A stretch of DNA of 64,000 nt from DASZHJ01 sp035517495 (GCA_035517495.1 DATIYT010000113.1:43984-107983), one strand, 5' to 3'. Positions 1 through 10,101 are shown, counted from the first letter of the stretch. Notes: generated by a model not told the origin, from the sequence alone. A program made the numbers and translations.

Positions 1-702
1 CCGATCGACGTCTTGTTGACGCTCGCGCGCGAGCAGAAGGTCGATCTGACGCGTATCTCGATCTTGCGCCTTGCGGATCAATACCTGGCCTTCATCGCGG
101 CGGCGCGCAGGCTTCGTCTCGAGATCGCCGCGGACTACTTGGTGATGGCGGCGTGGCTCGCCTATCTGAAATCCCGTCTGCTGTTGCCCGAGCCGGCAAA
201 GGACGACGAGCCAACCGGCCCCGAGCTCGCCGAGGCGCTTGCGCACCAATTGCAGCGCCTTGAAGCCATGCAGCGGGCGGGCGCGCGGCTGATGGCGTTG
301 CCGCAGCTCGGCCGCGATGTGTTCGCGCGCGGCACGCCCGAGGGCATCCCGGTCGTCCGACGCACGGTCTATGACGCGACCCTTTTCGAGCTGCTGAAGG
401 CCTATGGCGACGGCCGGGCGCGCGCCGCGTCGTCGGTGCTGCACATCGAGCCGGCCGAGCTTTATTCCGTGGACGACGCATTGCAGCGCCTTTCGCGTTT
501 TCTCGGACGCATGCCGGAGTGGCGCATGATGGCAAGCTTCCTCCCGCCCGACCTGCGCTTTGGTTTGATCCAACGCTCCGCGATTGCCGCCACCTTCGTC
601 GCGAGCCTGGAGCTGGTACGCGAGGGGCGTCTGCAATTGCGCCAGGACAAGCTCTTCGGGCCGATCTACCTGCGCAGCCCGCCCTTGACCGAGGCCACAT
701 GA
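1..702 (+). CDS. scpA: Segregation and condensation protein A (5' end outside window)
   Basis: ScpA is the kleisin subunit of the bacterial SMC condensin; it bridges the SMC heads and binds a ScpB dimer during chromosome segregation. The reading frame is open from base 1, beginning Pro-Ile-Asp-Val-Leu-Leu, which matches the family's N-terminal PLDLLL segment, so only about 20 codons are missing upstream. The block LTLAREQKVDLTRISI follows at once, and the C-terminal winged-helix part that contacts the SMC head is present. The stop overlaps the scpB start in an ATGA arrangement, so the two genes are translationally coupled. The TTG at base 13 is not the real start. Family assignment is firm. 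Confidence 0.93.
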   Translation, partial: PIDVLLTLAREQKVDLTRISILRLADQYLAFIAAARRLRLEIAADYLVMAAWLAYLKSRLLLPEPAKDDEPTGPELAEALAHQLQRLEAMQRAGARLMALPQLGRDVFARGTPEGIPVVRRTVYDATLFELLKAYGDGRARAASSVLHIEPAELYSVDDALQRLSRFLGRMPEWRMMASFLPPDLRFGLIQRSAIAATFVASLELVREGRLQLRQDKLFGPIYLRSPPLTEAT

Positions 703-1361
703 CCGCCATGACCGACGAAACCAGCGCTCACGCGCTCCGCCTGATCGAAGCTCTGCTTTTCGCCTCCGCGACGCCGCTTGACGAAGCGGCTATCGCCGAG
801 CGTCTGCCCGCCGGCGCCGACGTTCCGGCGCTGTTGGCGGCGATCGAGACGCAATACCGTGAGCGCGGCGTCAATCTCGCGCGCGTCGCCGGCGGGTGGA
901 CCTTCCGCACCGCTGCGGACCTGGCACCGCGCCTCAAGCTCGACGCGATGGTGCAGCGGCGCCTCTCGCGCGCGGCGATCGAGACATTGGCGATCGTCGC
1001 TTATCACCAGCCGGTGACGCGCGCCGAGATCGAGGCCATTCGCGGCGTGCAAATTTCCAAGGGGACCATCGACACTCTGATGGAGGTCGGCTGGATCATG
1101 CCCAAGGGCCGGCGCGAGACGGTGGGACACCCCGTTACCTGGGGCACGACTGATACGTTTCTCCAACATTTCAATCTCGCGGCGATCGGCGACCTTCCGG
1201 GCATGGACGAGCTCAAGGCAGCAGGGCTGATCGGACAGCGCGGTGCGATCGCGCTACGCGAAGCCGCATTGCCCGAATCACTCCCGGTCGAGGAGCGCGA
1301 AGAGGAGCCTGCACCACTGGAGCTCGATCCCCTCGTCGAGGAGGGTGCGGGCAAGGGATGA
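699..1361 (+). CDS. scpB: Segregation and condensation protein B
   Basis: ScpB is the winged-helix dimer that stabilises the SMC-ScpA complex on the chromosome. The start is the ATG overlapping the scpA stop, giving 220 residues, normal for the family; a longer open frame from base 519 runs deep inside scpA and is not credible. The N-terminal helix IEALLFASATPLDE, the central ETLAIVAYHQPVTRAEIE and the HPVTWGTTDTFLQHF block are typical ScpB signatures. The tail is acidic and poorly conserved. In many alphaproteobacteria tatA follows directly, but here a peroxiredoxin comes next. Confidence 0.95.
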   Translation: MTAMTDETSAHALRLIEALLFASATPLDEAAIAERLPAGADVPALLAAIETQYRERGVNLARVAGGWTFRTAADLAPRLKLDAMVQRRLSRAAIETLAIVAYHQPVTRAEIEAIRGVQISKGTIDTLMEVGWIMPKGRRETVGHPVTWGTTDTFLQHFNLAAIGDLPGMDELKAAGLIGQRGAIALREAALPESLPVEEREEEPAPLELDPLVEEGAGKG

Positions 1362-1471
1362 CGAGCGCGATTTGCGGTTTATATTGAGGGGGCGACACTG
1401 CACGCTGAAGCTAGTTGTCCCCCGCGACTGCCAACCCTAAATGTCCAAGGTCACAAAGAGGAGGCGGAATC

Positions 1472-2128
<657 letters not shown>

Positions 2129-2628
2129 TCGCGCGTGAGCGACGCCCACGAGCTCGCAAGTTACTCCACTGCGGGTTCGCGGGCCCCAACGCGTTTACAG
2201 CGAACGGTGAGCTCGTTCGCGCCGACGCGCGCTGCCGCGACGGGGCGCGAGTCGGCGCTTTCGAATCCCTTGGCTCGTTCGAGCGCGAGCCCGGGACGTT
2301 GCCCGAGTCGAACGGGAGTCTCGTCCAAATTATTGGGGTGCTGAGGAAGCGCGAGCTGGGCGCGCAAACAGCGATCTTTGAGATAAGGGACCAGCGAGAC
2401 CTACCATACTACAAATGAGCGAACATGACTCGAATATTTAATAGTCTTTAGATGAAATTCAGGGAAACGTCACTATTGTTTAAAATTGAAATGTTTCTTC
2501 GATAAAACTGAAATTTTCCCTCGATAGAGTCGAGTGACATGAGCTCTATCGTTTCTAGGCCGAAGCCTAACGAACCGGCTCGGGCCTTGGCGATACCCAG
2601 GAGGTTTGGAAAAAGGGGGAGCACATTC
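2129..2628. other. Gene-poor stretch upstream of haloperoxidase
   Basis: No open frame here has convincing protein character. The part after 2400 is AT-rich compared with the neighbouring genes, which fits a promoter region for the haloperoxidase or recently acquired DNA. It contains the first copy of the short direct repeat described at 2326-2382. Confidence 0.5.
2326..2382. repeat. Direct repeat copy 1 flanking the haloperoxidase
   Basis: A 19-base block at 2326-2344 matches 4287-4305 at 18 of 19 positions. An 11-base block, CGATCTTTGAG, at 2372-2382 recurs identically at 4336-4346. The blocks are 46 and 49 bases apart in the two copies, and the sequence between them is partly alike. Read on the minus strand both copies give a peptide with LKDR followed by QHPN. 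This looks like a diverged duplicate of a mobile-element remnant, but the family is not identified. Confidence 0.5.
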
Positions 2629-4100
2629 ATGCCCATCAATCGACGGAGCTTTTTAACACAAAGCGGAGTTTTTTCCTTGGCTCTTGCAGCGCAAGGGCTT
2701 CATCGCGTCGCCGCATCGCCGGCCTCGTCGGCGTTTTCGCCGAGCCTGGCCTACCGTTGGGTCGACGTAACCCTCGACGCTGCGGCTAGCGAGATCGAGA
2801 AGCATAAACCAAGGCCGACGGTGAGTTCCCGTCTCCTCGCGATACCGATTTATGCAATGTACAACGCTTGGGCTGCTTACGACGCTCGCGCCATGGGTAG
2901 CATTCCCGAAGCCTTTGTGCGCCAGCCGCAAACGCAAGACTGTCGCGCGCGACAGGCCAAGGCGATGAGCTACGCGATGTTTCACGCGCACACTTTCGCG
3001 TTTCCGGAAGAGATCGAAATCGCCACGCGTTTCATGCGGCAACTTGGATACGATCCTGACCTTCCCGCAAAGGACCCGGCGACGCCCGAGGGCCTGGGGC
3101 GGTTTGCCGCCGAAGCAATCATTGCGGATCGCCGGCACGATGGGGCAAATCACCTTGGTGACGAGGTTGGCAGTAACGGCGAACCGTTTTCGGACTACAC
3201 GTATTACCGCCCCGTAAATCCGGCGAGCGAAATCATAGACCCAAACCGTTGGCAGCCGATTGCGTTCAGTGACGGCAACGGAGGGACCGTCACGCCGGGC
3301 TTCCTCACACCTCATTGGTATCGCATAAAGCCTTATGCACTGAGCCGGCCGGACCAATTCCGCGCGCCGCCGCCGCCACCGTTGGCTCGGATGAACTCTT
3401 CCGCGAAGCCAAGGAAATCGTCGATCTCAATGCGGGCCTCTCAGCGGATGAAAAAGCGCTCGTGGAGTTTATGCGCGATGGGCCGCGCTCCACCGGTCAG
3501 GCCGGTCATTGGCTCTACTTCACCAAGCTCGTCTCGGAGCGCGACCACTACGATGTCGATCAAGACACCAAGATGTACTTTCTGACGGCCAGCTGTGCCC
3601 TGGATGCCTTCATAGCGTCTTGGGAAACCAAGCGTTATTACGATACATCCCGGCCTTGGACCCTCGCCCATTATTATTTCAGGGGCCAGGATATTCGGGG
3701 GTGGGGCGGCCCGGGCAAAGGCACGGTTTCCATGAAGGGTGAGGATTGGCAACCGTATTCTCCGGCCACGTTTATCACGCCGCCCTTCCCTGGATACGTC
3801 TCGGGGCATAGCACGGTCAGCGCTGCCTGCGCAGAAGGACTTCGGCTTTACACGGGCAGTGATCAATACGGGGTCAAACTCATCCGCCACGCGGGCGAAT
3901 TGACCGAGCCCGGCTATGAGACGGAGGCGACCCTTGAGTTGCCGACGTTCACGATATGCGCGGATATGGCTGGCAGGTCGCGCATGTTGGGCGGCTATCA
4001 CATTAATGCCGACAATGTCGAAGGTTTGAGCATGGGGCGTAAGATCGCCGCAGTTGTCTTTGCGAAGGCGCAAGCTCAGTTCGAGGGCAAAGCTATTTAG
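2629..4100 (+). pseudogene. Vanadium-dependent haloperoxidase, single frameshift
   Basis: Vanadium haloperoxidases (PAP2-like fold) oxidise halides with peroxide. The N-terminal part starts at 2629 after a GGGGG ribosome site and carries a twin-arginine signal (NRRSFLTQSG plus a hydrophobic stretch), so the product would be exported by Tat. The frame reads to about 3365, then homology continues one base back through to 4100. The break lies in a GCC-rich run at about 3362-3376 (GCGCGCCGCCGCCGCC), where one base appears to be missing. The second part holds all vanadate-site motifs: a Lys then Arg-Pro (TKRYYDTSRPW), SGHST, and RSRMLGGYH. With intact catalytic motifs, this may be a recent mutation, a sequencing error or a slippage-read gene. 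Confidence 0.85.
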
Positions 4101-4518
4101 ACCTCGCAAAAAAGCTAAAACGGATGGCTTCCGCGTCCGGCGTGCTGCCGGACGCCGAATTCTCTACCGGGGTCACCTGACGTTTTCCGGGGTCACTTGA
4201 CGCTGACCCCTTGGCTTGGTCCGGGTTGAACTGGCGGCTGGCCTTTTGGCGAAGGACCGGGTGGTGAACCGCTCGCCGGTAAAAAGCAAATCATTGGGGT
4301 GCTGAACGACCGAGTTGCGTCCGAAGACGGCGGATCGATCTTTGAGGGCAGGGCCCAAGTGCTCCAGAGACGTATACATCTGTTGTGACCCCGATCACAC
4401 TCTCCGATATAAATCGCCTCGCAATCCGTGCGCGCGCAGCCCAAGTGACGTGAGATTGCGCGACTGCGCGGTTCAACGATAGGCTCCGGACCGGCACCTT
4501 CAGAGCGGTTACAGTTCT
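4101..4518. other. Intergenic stretch with repeat remnant
   Basis: No credible gene is present. At 4170-4210 two near-identical GGGGTCAC(C/T)TGACG units follow each other (4171-4183 and 4189-4201), as seen at degraded insertion-sequence edges. The second direct-repeat copy lies at 4287-4346. The last 70 bases before hscC presumably hold its promoter, but no clear boxes can be picked out. Confidence 0.45.
4287..4346. repeat. Direct repeat copy 2 flanking the haloperoxidase
   Basis: Second copy of the two-block repeat at 2326-2382, in the same orientation. Block one is at 4287-4305 (18 of 19 identical) and block two at 4336-4346 (11 of 11). The two copies bracket the haloperoxidase pseudogene, so that gene may have moved or duplicated with its flanks. 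Confidence 0.5.
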
Positions 4519-6234
4519 ATGATCATCGGCATCGATCTTGGCACCACCAACAGCCTCGTGGGCTATTGGCGAAATGACGAAGCGATCCTCATTCCAAACG
4601 CTCTCGGGCATTTGCTGACGCCGTCGTGCGTGAGCCTGGGCGACGACGGCCAGATTCTGGTGGGCCTGCCGGCGCGCGAGCGCCTCGCGAGCCATCCTCA
4701 CCGCACGGCTGCCGCTTTCAAACGCTACATGGGGACGGAGCGCCTCCACTTTCTGGGCGAGAAGGGCTTCCGTCCGGAGGAATTGTCGGCTTTGGTGCTG
4801 CGCTCGCTCAAGTCCGACGCCGAGGCATCCCTGGGCCAAACCGTGCACGAGGCGGTCATCACCGTTCCCGCCTATTTCAACGACGCGCAGAGAAAGGCCA
4901 CCAAAGCCGCGGGCGAGCTGGCCGGCCTCAAGGTGGACATCTTGCTGACCGAACCGACCGCGGCGGCGCTTGCCTATGGCCTTATCGGTGGCGACGCATC
5001 GGACGAGCAGACCCTTCTCGTGGTCGATCTCGGTGGCGGTACTTTCGACGTTTCCGTTTTGCATTGCTTTGAAGGAGTGACCGAGGTGCGCGCCACCGCC
5101 GGCGATAGCTGGCTCGGCGGAGAGGATTTTGTCGACGCGATCGTCGCGGCGTTCATGACCGGTCCCGGCCGAGATGCCGGTCTCCCCATGGCAAAGTCCG
5201 GCGCGTCCGTGCAGGGTCTGCTGCGCCGTCAAGCCGAGCTTGCGAAGCGCGAACTCAGCGACCATGAGTCCGCAACGATCGAAGTGCCTTATAAGGGTAA
5301 GGCGATTTCCTGGACGCTGTCGCGGGACACCTTCGAGCAGATATCGGAGCCGCTGTTGCTGCGTTTGCGGTCGCCGATCGAGCGAGCCTTGCGCGACGCG
5401 CGCGTGCGCCCAACCGATCTCACGCGGATCATCTTCGCGGGCGGCGCCACGCGCATGCCGATGTTCCGACGTCTGATCGCGCGCCTGTTCCAGCGGTTGC
5501 CGGTGCAGCATATCAATCCCGACGAGGTCGTGGGACGCGGCGCCGCCGTGCGCGCGGGCATGCGGATGCGCGACGAGGGCCTAAAGGAGAGCGTGCTCAC
5601 CGATGTGTGCCCGTTCACGCTCGGCATCGAGACAACCGACCAGGACGTGCGTGGCCGACGCGTCCACGGCCTGTTCTCACCGATCATCGAGCGCAATACC
5701 ATCATTCCCGCGAGCCGCTCGAAAACTTTCAGCACTATCGACGAGAACCAACGCGCGATTTCGGTCCGCGTTTTCCAGGGCGAAGGACGGCTCAGCAAAG
5801 ACAACATCCTGCTTGGCGCCTTCAAGGTGCGGGTGCCCCCGGGGCCTGCGGGAAAGGAGAGCATCGACGTGCGCTTCACCTATGACACCAGCGGCTTGCT
5901 GGAAGTGGAGGCCAGCGTGCTCAGCACCAAAATGCGCGAGCGCATCGTGATCGAAGGCAATGCCGGGGTGCTCTCGCGCGAGCAAATTAAGGAACGGCTC
6001 GACTCCCTCGCAAAGCTTAAGGTGCATCCACGCAACCAAGCCGAAAACATGGCGGTGATCGCGCGTGCGGAGCGGTTATACGAGGAGCGACTCGGCGTGC
6101 AGCGCGATCAAATCGGAGGCTGGCTCACCGAGTTCCTGAGCCGAGTTGAGGATCAAGACCCGACCGAGATCGAGCATGCGCGTTCGGTGCTGGCGGAGCG
6201 GCTCGACGCGGTCGACGACAAATTTTTCCTCTAG
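4519..6234 (+). CDS. hscC: Hsp70-family chaperone HscC
   Basis: HscC (Hsc62) is a specialised Hsp70 with ATP-driven binding of unfolded peptides. Residues 4-12 give the first phosphate motif GIDLGTTNS, about 168-180 give VVDLGGGTFDVSV, and about 310 gives FAGGATRMPMFR, so the ATPase is intact. At 571 residues it is shorter than DnaK (about 640), because the C-terminal lid region is reduced, as in other HscC proteins. It is followed 15 bases later by a J-domain membrane protein, the same pairing as E. coli hscC with its dedicated J-proteins, so the two very likely work together. The substrate is unknown. Confidence 0.93.
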   Translation: MIIGIDLGTTNSLVGYWRNDEAILIPNALGHLLTPSCVSLGDDGQILVGLPARERLASHPHRTAAAFKRYMGTERLHFLGEKGFRPEELSALVLRSLKSDAEASLGQTVHEAVITVPAYFNDAQRKATKAAGELAGLKVDILLTEPTAAALAYGLIGGDASDEQTLLVVDLGGGTFDVSVLHCFEGVTEVRATAGDSWLGGEDFVDAIVAAFMTGPGRDAGLPMAKSGASVQGLLRRQAELAKRELSDHESATIEVPYKGKAISWTLSRDTFEQISEPLLLRLRSPIERALRDARVRPTDLTRIIFAGGATRMPMFRRLIARLFQRLPVQHINPDEVVGRGAAVRAGMRMRDEGLKESVLTDVCPFTLGIETTDQDVRGRRVHGLFSPIIERNTIIPASRSKTFSTIDENQRAISVRVFQGEGRLSKDNILLGAFKVRVPPGPAGKESIDVRFTYDTSGLLEVEASVLSTKMRERIVIEGNAGVLSREQIKERLDSLAKLKVHPRNQAENMAVIARAERLYEERLGVQRDQIGGWLTEFLSRVEDQDPTEIEHARSVLAERLDAVDDKFFL

Positions 6235-6249
6235 GGACACTCGGGCGAG

Positions 6250-7248
6250 ATGTGGCAGGTGCTCGGCATCGCGGCGACTGACGATCCGGTCGCGATCCGC
6301 CGGGCCTATGCCGCGCGTCTCAAGGCGCTCGACCCCGATCGGGATCCGGAAGAGTTCTGGGCTCTGCGCCGAGCCTATGAGTCGGCATTGGCTCGCGCTC
6401 GGCACAGCGCCAGGTCGCCGGTTCCGCCTCCCCCGCAAGTGCCCGATGCAGAATCGAATGGCGGAAACGCGGCTGAGAACGAATCGGAGAACGCGTCCGG
6501 CAGCGACGGAAATTTGGTGAACACCAGCGAACTAGAACGTGATCCCGTGGATAGCGCCGCGGTGCGGGCGCCAACCGAGACAGACATGCTGCTGGCCAAT
6601 GCCCAAGCCGAAAGCGGCGCCGCGCTGGGGAGATTCCGCGGGGCGCTCAGCGAGCGCGACTGGTCGGCGGCAGCGAGGGAATTGGTGTCCGCTTCGGCGC
6701 GCGGCCTGCTGCCGCTTGCGAACGAGGAGGCGCACGCCGCGGAGGTGATGAAGGGCGCGATGGCGGATCGCGACCTCTCCGCCGCGAGCTTCCGCGCGGT
6801 CGCGCAGCAACTCCATTGGGACGGCCCGCTGACCTGGAGCCGCGGCGCACATGACAAGCTGCGTCAGCAGGTGTGGGCGCGCATAGACGCTGAAAACTGG
6901 TACACCGCCCTTCTAGAACAGGCGTCATACCGACCGCCCGGAGGCTTGAACTTGCATGGGTGGCTCGGGGGCGACCCCAAGCAGATCGAGCGCGGCGCTG
7001 CCATGATGGTGCTGGGGTACACGTCCGCGAACAACGCGCGCCGCCTGAAGAAGTGGCTCGACCCCCTGCTGGTCCAGGCCGAGCAGCACCAGCCCTGGCT
7101 GGGCAATCGCATCGATCCCTGCGTGATCGAAACCCTGCGCGACCGTCTCATCCCGCCACCGAAGGCGAAGAGCGGTGCGTCCTGGATCTGGATTTTTATC
7201 GCTATCGCCCTGCTGCAGGTTCTACTGGCGCTGGCCAACAAAAATTGA
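6250..7248 (+). CDS. J-domain protein with C-terminal membrane anchor (DjlB/DjlC-like)
   Basis: This is the likely co-chaperone of the HscC encoded just upstream. Residues 1-45 (MWQVLGIAATDDP, then IRRAYAARLKALDPDRDPEEF) form a J-domain in which the usual His-Pro-Asp tripeptide reads Asp-Pro-Asp. Such degenerate J motifs occur in the HscC-linked DjlB/DjlC group. The middle is rich in acidic and Asn/Ser residues, then comes an alpha-helical region, and the last 25 residues (WIWIFIAIALLQVLLAL) form one membrane helix. It would therefore tether HscC at the inner membrane. The replacement of His, which normally triggers Hsp70 ATP hydrolysis, deserves a test. The annotation rests mainly on position and N-terminal similarity. 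Confidence 0.8.
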   Translation: MWQVLGIAATDDPVAIRRAYAARLKALDPDRDPEEFWALRRAYESALARARHSARSPVPPPPQVPDAESNGGNAAENESENASGSDGNLVNTSELERDPVDSAAVRAPTETDMLLANAQAESGAALGRFRGALSERDWSAAARELVSASARGLLPLANEEAHAAEVMKGAMADRDLSAASFRAVAQQLHWDGPLTWSRGAHDKLRQQVWARIDAENWYTALLEQASYRPPGGLNLHGWLGGDPKQIERGAAMMVLGYTSANNARRLKKWLDPLLVQAEQHQPWLGNRIDPCVIETLRDRLIPPPKAKSGASWIWIFIAIALLQVLLALANKN

Positions 7249-7490
7249 GCGCGGCGAACTCGCGGCCGCGACGTCGGATGGGCGAGCCGCGACCGAGGTT
7301 GCGGGATGCCACGGGCCTGAAGGCGCGGGTTTCCGGCTCGCCAAGAGCAAGTCAAGCTGGATAATGTCTCTTCAAGGTAAGATGCTGCGGAGCGCCGGCC
7401 AGTTGATTTGCTACGGGCCCGTCCTTTCTGCCAATATCCCGGCCGCATGGCGGTCGGCAGCACGCCGGCGACGATCGGTAGGTTTGTAGG

Positions 7491-7937
7491 ATGTTTGATT
7501 TCGCGTGGTCCGAGCTGATGGTGATTGCGGTCGTGGCGCTGGTGGTGATCGGACCCAAGGACTTGCCGCGGGTGATGCGGTCGCTCGGTAAATGGGCGAG
7601 CCGCGCGCGCATGGTTGCACGCGAATTCCAAGGCAGCATCGATCAGATGATCCGCGAAAGCGAGCTCGAGGAAGTGCGGCGCGAGGTTCAGAAGGTGGCG
7701 GAGATCAATCTCGATCATGAGGTTAAATCCGCGGTTGATCCCGGCGGCGAGATTGGCAAGGCGTTGGAGTCGACGTCGGTTACGGCCTCGGATCCCGCGC
7801 TTGCACCGCCGGCCGCCGCGGGGGGCACCACCGCGCCGGAGGCAGCTCCCGCAGGCGGATCGGTGGGACCTGAGCAAGCCCCGGCGCCGGCGGCCGAGGG
7901 CGAGCATAGCCACGGCAAGACACCGACGCCGGCATGA
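7491..7937 (+). CDS. tatB: Sec-independent translocase subunit TatB
   Basis: TatB forms with TatC the receptor for twin-arginine signal peptides in the inner membrane. The protein has one N-terminal membrane helix (about residues 6-21, ELMVIAVVALVVIG), then the hinge GPKDLPRVMRSLGKW and an amphipathic helix, followed by a Pro/Ala-rich unstructured tail; 148 residues is normal. Its stop overlaps the tatC start by four bases. tatA normally precedes it but is absent here, so either tatA lies elsewhere or this protein also supplies the pore function. Window proteins that would use the system are the haloperoxidase and the DUF882 protein. Confidence 0.93.
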   Translation: MFDFAWSELMVIAVVALVVIGPKDLPRVMRSLGKWASRARMVAREFQGSIDQMIRESELEEVRREVQKVAEINLDHEVKSAVDPGGEIGKALESTSVTASDPALAPPAAAGGTTAPEAAPAGGSVGPEQAPAPAAEGEHSHGKTPTPA

Positions 7938-8752
7938 CGGGCACCACGCAGGACCGGGATGACGAGCTCGAGCAGGGCAAAATGCCGCTGCTGGATCATC
8001 TCATCGAACTGCGCCGTAGGTTGATCTATTCGGCGCTCGCGCTCGCGGTGCTTATGCCTCCCTGCTACTATTTCAGCCAGTATATTTTCGACTTCCTCAC
8101 GCGGCCGTTGGCGTCGATCCCATCACTGACCGGCGAGCCGCACAAATTCATCTACACGGACCTGACCGAGGCGTTCTGGACCAACCTTCGGATCGCGTTC
8201 TGGGCCTCGTTCTGTCTCTCATTTCCCGTGATTGCGACGCAGCTGTATCTTTTCGTCGCCCCCGGGCTCTACCGCAACGAGCGGCGGGCATTCCTGCCTT
8301 ACATGTTAGCGACGCCGTTCCTGTTCATCCTGGGAGGGGCGGTCCTTTACTATCTGATTTTCCCGGTCGCCTGGCGTTTCTTCCTGGGGTTCGAGCAGCC
8401 CGCCAGCAGCGGCCAACTCGCGATCACCGCCGAGTTGAAAGTAAGCGAGTACCTGACGTTGGTGATGCGGCTCCTGCTCGCCTTCGGCGTCGCCTTTCAG
8501 CTTCCGGTCGTTCTGACACTGCTGGCGCGGGTCGGCATCGTCACGGCGAAGCAATTGGCTGAAAAACGCCGCTACGCGATCGTCCTTATCACCGTCGCCG
8601 CCGCGATCCTGACGCCGCCCGACCTCTTCAGCATGACGGCCCTTGCGGTACCGATGCTCGCCCTTTACGAAATCTCGATCTTCTCCGCCAGGTTTGCAGA
8701 GAAGCAGCGCGCGCGCGCGGAGGCCGAGGCAGAGGAGTCCTTCAAGCAGTAA
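7934..8752 (+). CDS. tatC: Sec-independent translocase subunit TatC
   Basis: TatC is the six-helix membrane core of the twin-arginine receptor. The 272-residue product begins with an acidic segment and the conserved MPLLDHLIELRRRLIYS, then six hydrophobic stretches, including FWASFCLSFPVIATQLYLFVAPGLYRNERRAFLPY. The start ATG overlaps the tatB stop (ATGA). serS starts 71 bases downstream, so tatBC and serS may share a transcript. Confidence 0.96.
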   Translation: MTGTTQDRDDELEQGKMPLLDHLIELRRRLIYSALALAVLMPPCYYFSQYIFDFLTRPLASIPSLTGEPHKFIYTDLTEAFWTNLRIAFWASFCLSFPVIATQLYLFVAPGLYRNERRAFLPYMLATPFLFILGGAVLYYLIFPVAWRFFLGFEQPASSGQLAITAELKVSEYLTLVMRLLLAFGVAFQLPVVLTLLARVGIVTAKQLAEKRRYAIVLITVAAAILTPPDLFSMTALAVPMLALYEISIFSARFAEKQRARAEAEAEESFKQ

Positions 8753-8823
8753 CCTCGCGCGGTGGACGCGATGCGGCGCAGCAACTATAACCACGGCGCG
8801 ATAATCGGCCGGACCACACGACC

Positions 8824-10101
8824 ATGTTCGATCTGAAATGGATTCGCGACAATCCCGACGCCTTCGACCGGGGGCTGGCCCGCCGCGGCCTCCCACCGCA
8901 ATCGCCGGCGGTGTTGAGTCTCGACAAGGCCTGGCGCGAGGCGCAGACGGAAGCCGAGCGGCTGCAGGCCGAGCGCAATCGTCTCTCGAAGGAGATCGGC
9001 GCCGCCAAGGCGAAGGGGCAGGACACCAGCCAAATCCTGGCTCAGGTTGTCGCCGGCAAGGACCGGCAAGCCGCGATGGAAGCGGTGGCCGCGGAACGGT
9101 CCCGCGAACTCGAGGAGTTGTTGGCCGGTTTCCCGAACATTCCCGGGGACGATGTTCCCGATGGGGAAGACGCCTCCAAAAACCAGGTCGTTCGCGCGCA
9201 CGGCGCGCCACCGCGCTTCGACTTCGCCCCCAAGGATCACGTGGCGCTCGGCGAGGCGCTGGGCATGATGGATTTCGTGCGCGCGGGAAAGCTTTCCGGC
9301 GCGCGCTTCACCGTGTTGCGGGGCGAGCTTGCCCGCCTTGAGCGCGCGCTCGGCCAATTCATGATCGACATCCATACGCGCGAATTCGGATACACCGAGG
9401 TGTCGCCGCCGCTGCTGGTGCGCGACGAAGCCGCATACGGAACCGCCAGCCTGCCGAAATTCGCCGACGATCTCTTTCGCACCACCACGGGTCTTTGGCT
9501 GATTCCGACCGCGGAAGTGTCGCTCACCAATCTGGTTGCGGACGAAATTCTGGACGAGACGGTGCTGCCGCTGCGCTTCACGGCCTGGACACCGTGCTTC
9601 CGTTCCGAGGCGGGGGCGGCCGGCAAGGATACGCGCGGCATGATCCGCCAGCATCAGTTTTACAAGGTCGAGCTGGTCTCAATCTCGCATCCCGACCGCT
9701 CGGTGGAAGAGCATGAGCGCATGACCGCCTGCGCCGAGGCGATTCTGCAACGCCTCGGCCTTGCCTATCGCGTCGTGCTGCTCTGCAGCGGCGATATGGG
9801 ATTCGCGTCGCGCAAGACCTATGACCTGGAAGTGTGGCTGCCGGGACAGGACGCCTATCGGGAGATTTCGAGCTGCTCCAATTGCGGCGACTTCCAGGCC
9901 CGGCGCATGAAGGCGCGCTTCCGTCCGAAGGAAGGGAAGGGGACCCGGTTCGTTCACACGCTCAACGGCTCCGGCCTGGCGGTCGGTCGCACCATGATCG
10001 CGCTCCTCGAAAACTACCAGCGCGGCAATGGGACCATAACGGTGCCCGAAGCGCTGCGGCCATACCTCGGCGGCAACGATGTGATCAACGGCAATGCTTG
10101 A
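8824..10101 (+). CDS. serS: Seryl-tRNA synthetase
   Basis: This class II synthetase charges tRNA-Ser and also makes the Ser-tRNA used for selenocysteine. The 425-residue protein starts MFDLKWIRDNPDAF, has the long N-terminal coiled-coil arm (about residues 30-100) that holds the tRNA extra arm, motif 2 at CFRSEAGAAGKDTRGMIRQH and motif 3 near LNGSGLAVGRTMIALLENYQ. Its stop overlaps surE by eight bases, keeping the alphaproteobacterial serS-surE-pcm order. Confidence 0.97.
   Translation: MFDLKWIRDNPDAFDRGLARRGLPPQSPAVLSLDKAWREAQTEAERLQAERNRLSKEIGAAKAKGQDTSQILAQVVAGKDRQAAMEAVAAERSRELEELLAGFPNIPGDDVPDGEDASKNQVVRAHGAPPRFDFAPKDHVALGEALGMMDFVRAGKLSGARFTVLRGELARLERALGQFMIDIHTREFGYTEVSPPLLVRDEAAYGTASLPKFADDLFRTTTGLWLIPTAEVSLTNLVADEILDETVLPLRFTAWTPCFRSEAGAAGKDTRGMIRQHQFYKVELVSISHPDRSVEEHERMTACAEAILQRLGLAYRVVLLCSGDMGFASRKTYDLEVWLPGQDAYREISSCSNCGDFQARRMKARFRPKEGKGTRFVHTLNGSGLAVGRTMIALLENYQRGNGTITVPEALRPYLGGNDVINGNA

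Noticed and set aside
2129..2340. Possible tRNA after the peroxiredoxin
   Set aside because: No TTCGAA-type T-loop or matching acceptor stem could be folded by eye.
2135..2344. Plus-strand ORF after the peroxiredoxin
   Set aside because: Ser/Arg-rich translation without ribosome site; its end coincides with the direct-repeat copy, so it is probably element debris.
4291..5511. Long minus-strand open frame (406 codons) inside hscC
   Set aside because: It is the antisense shadow of the high-GC hscC gene; the translation is Arg/His-rich without domains, while the plus strand has a full Hsp70.
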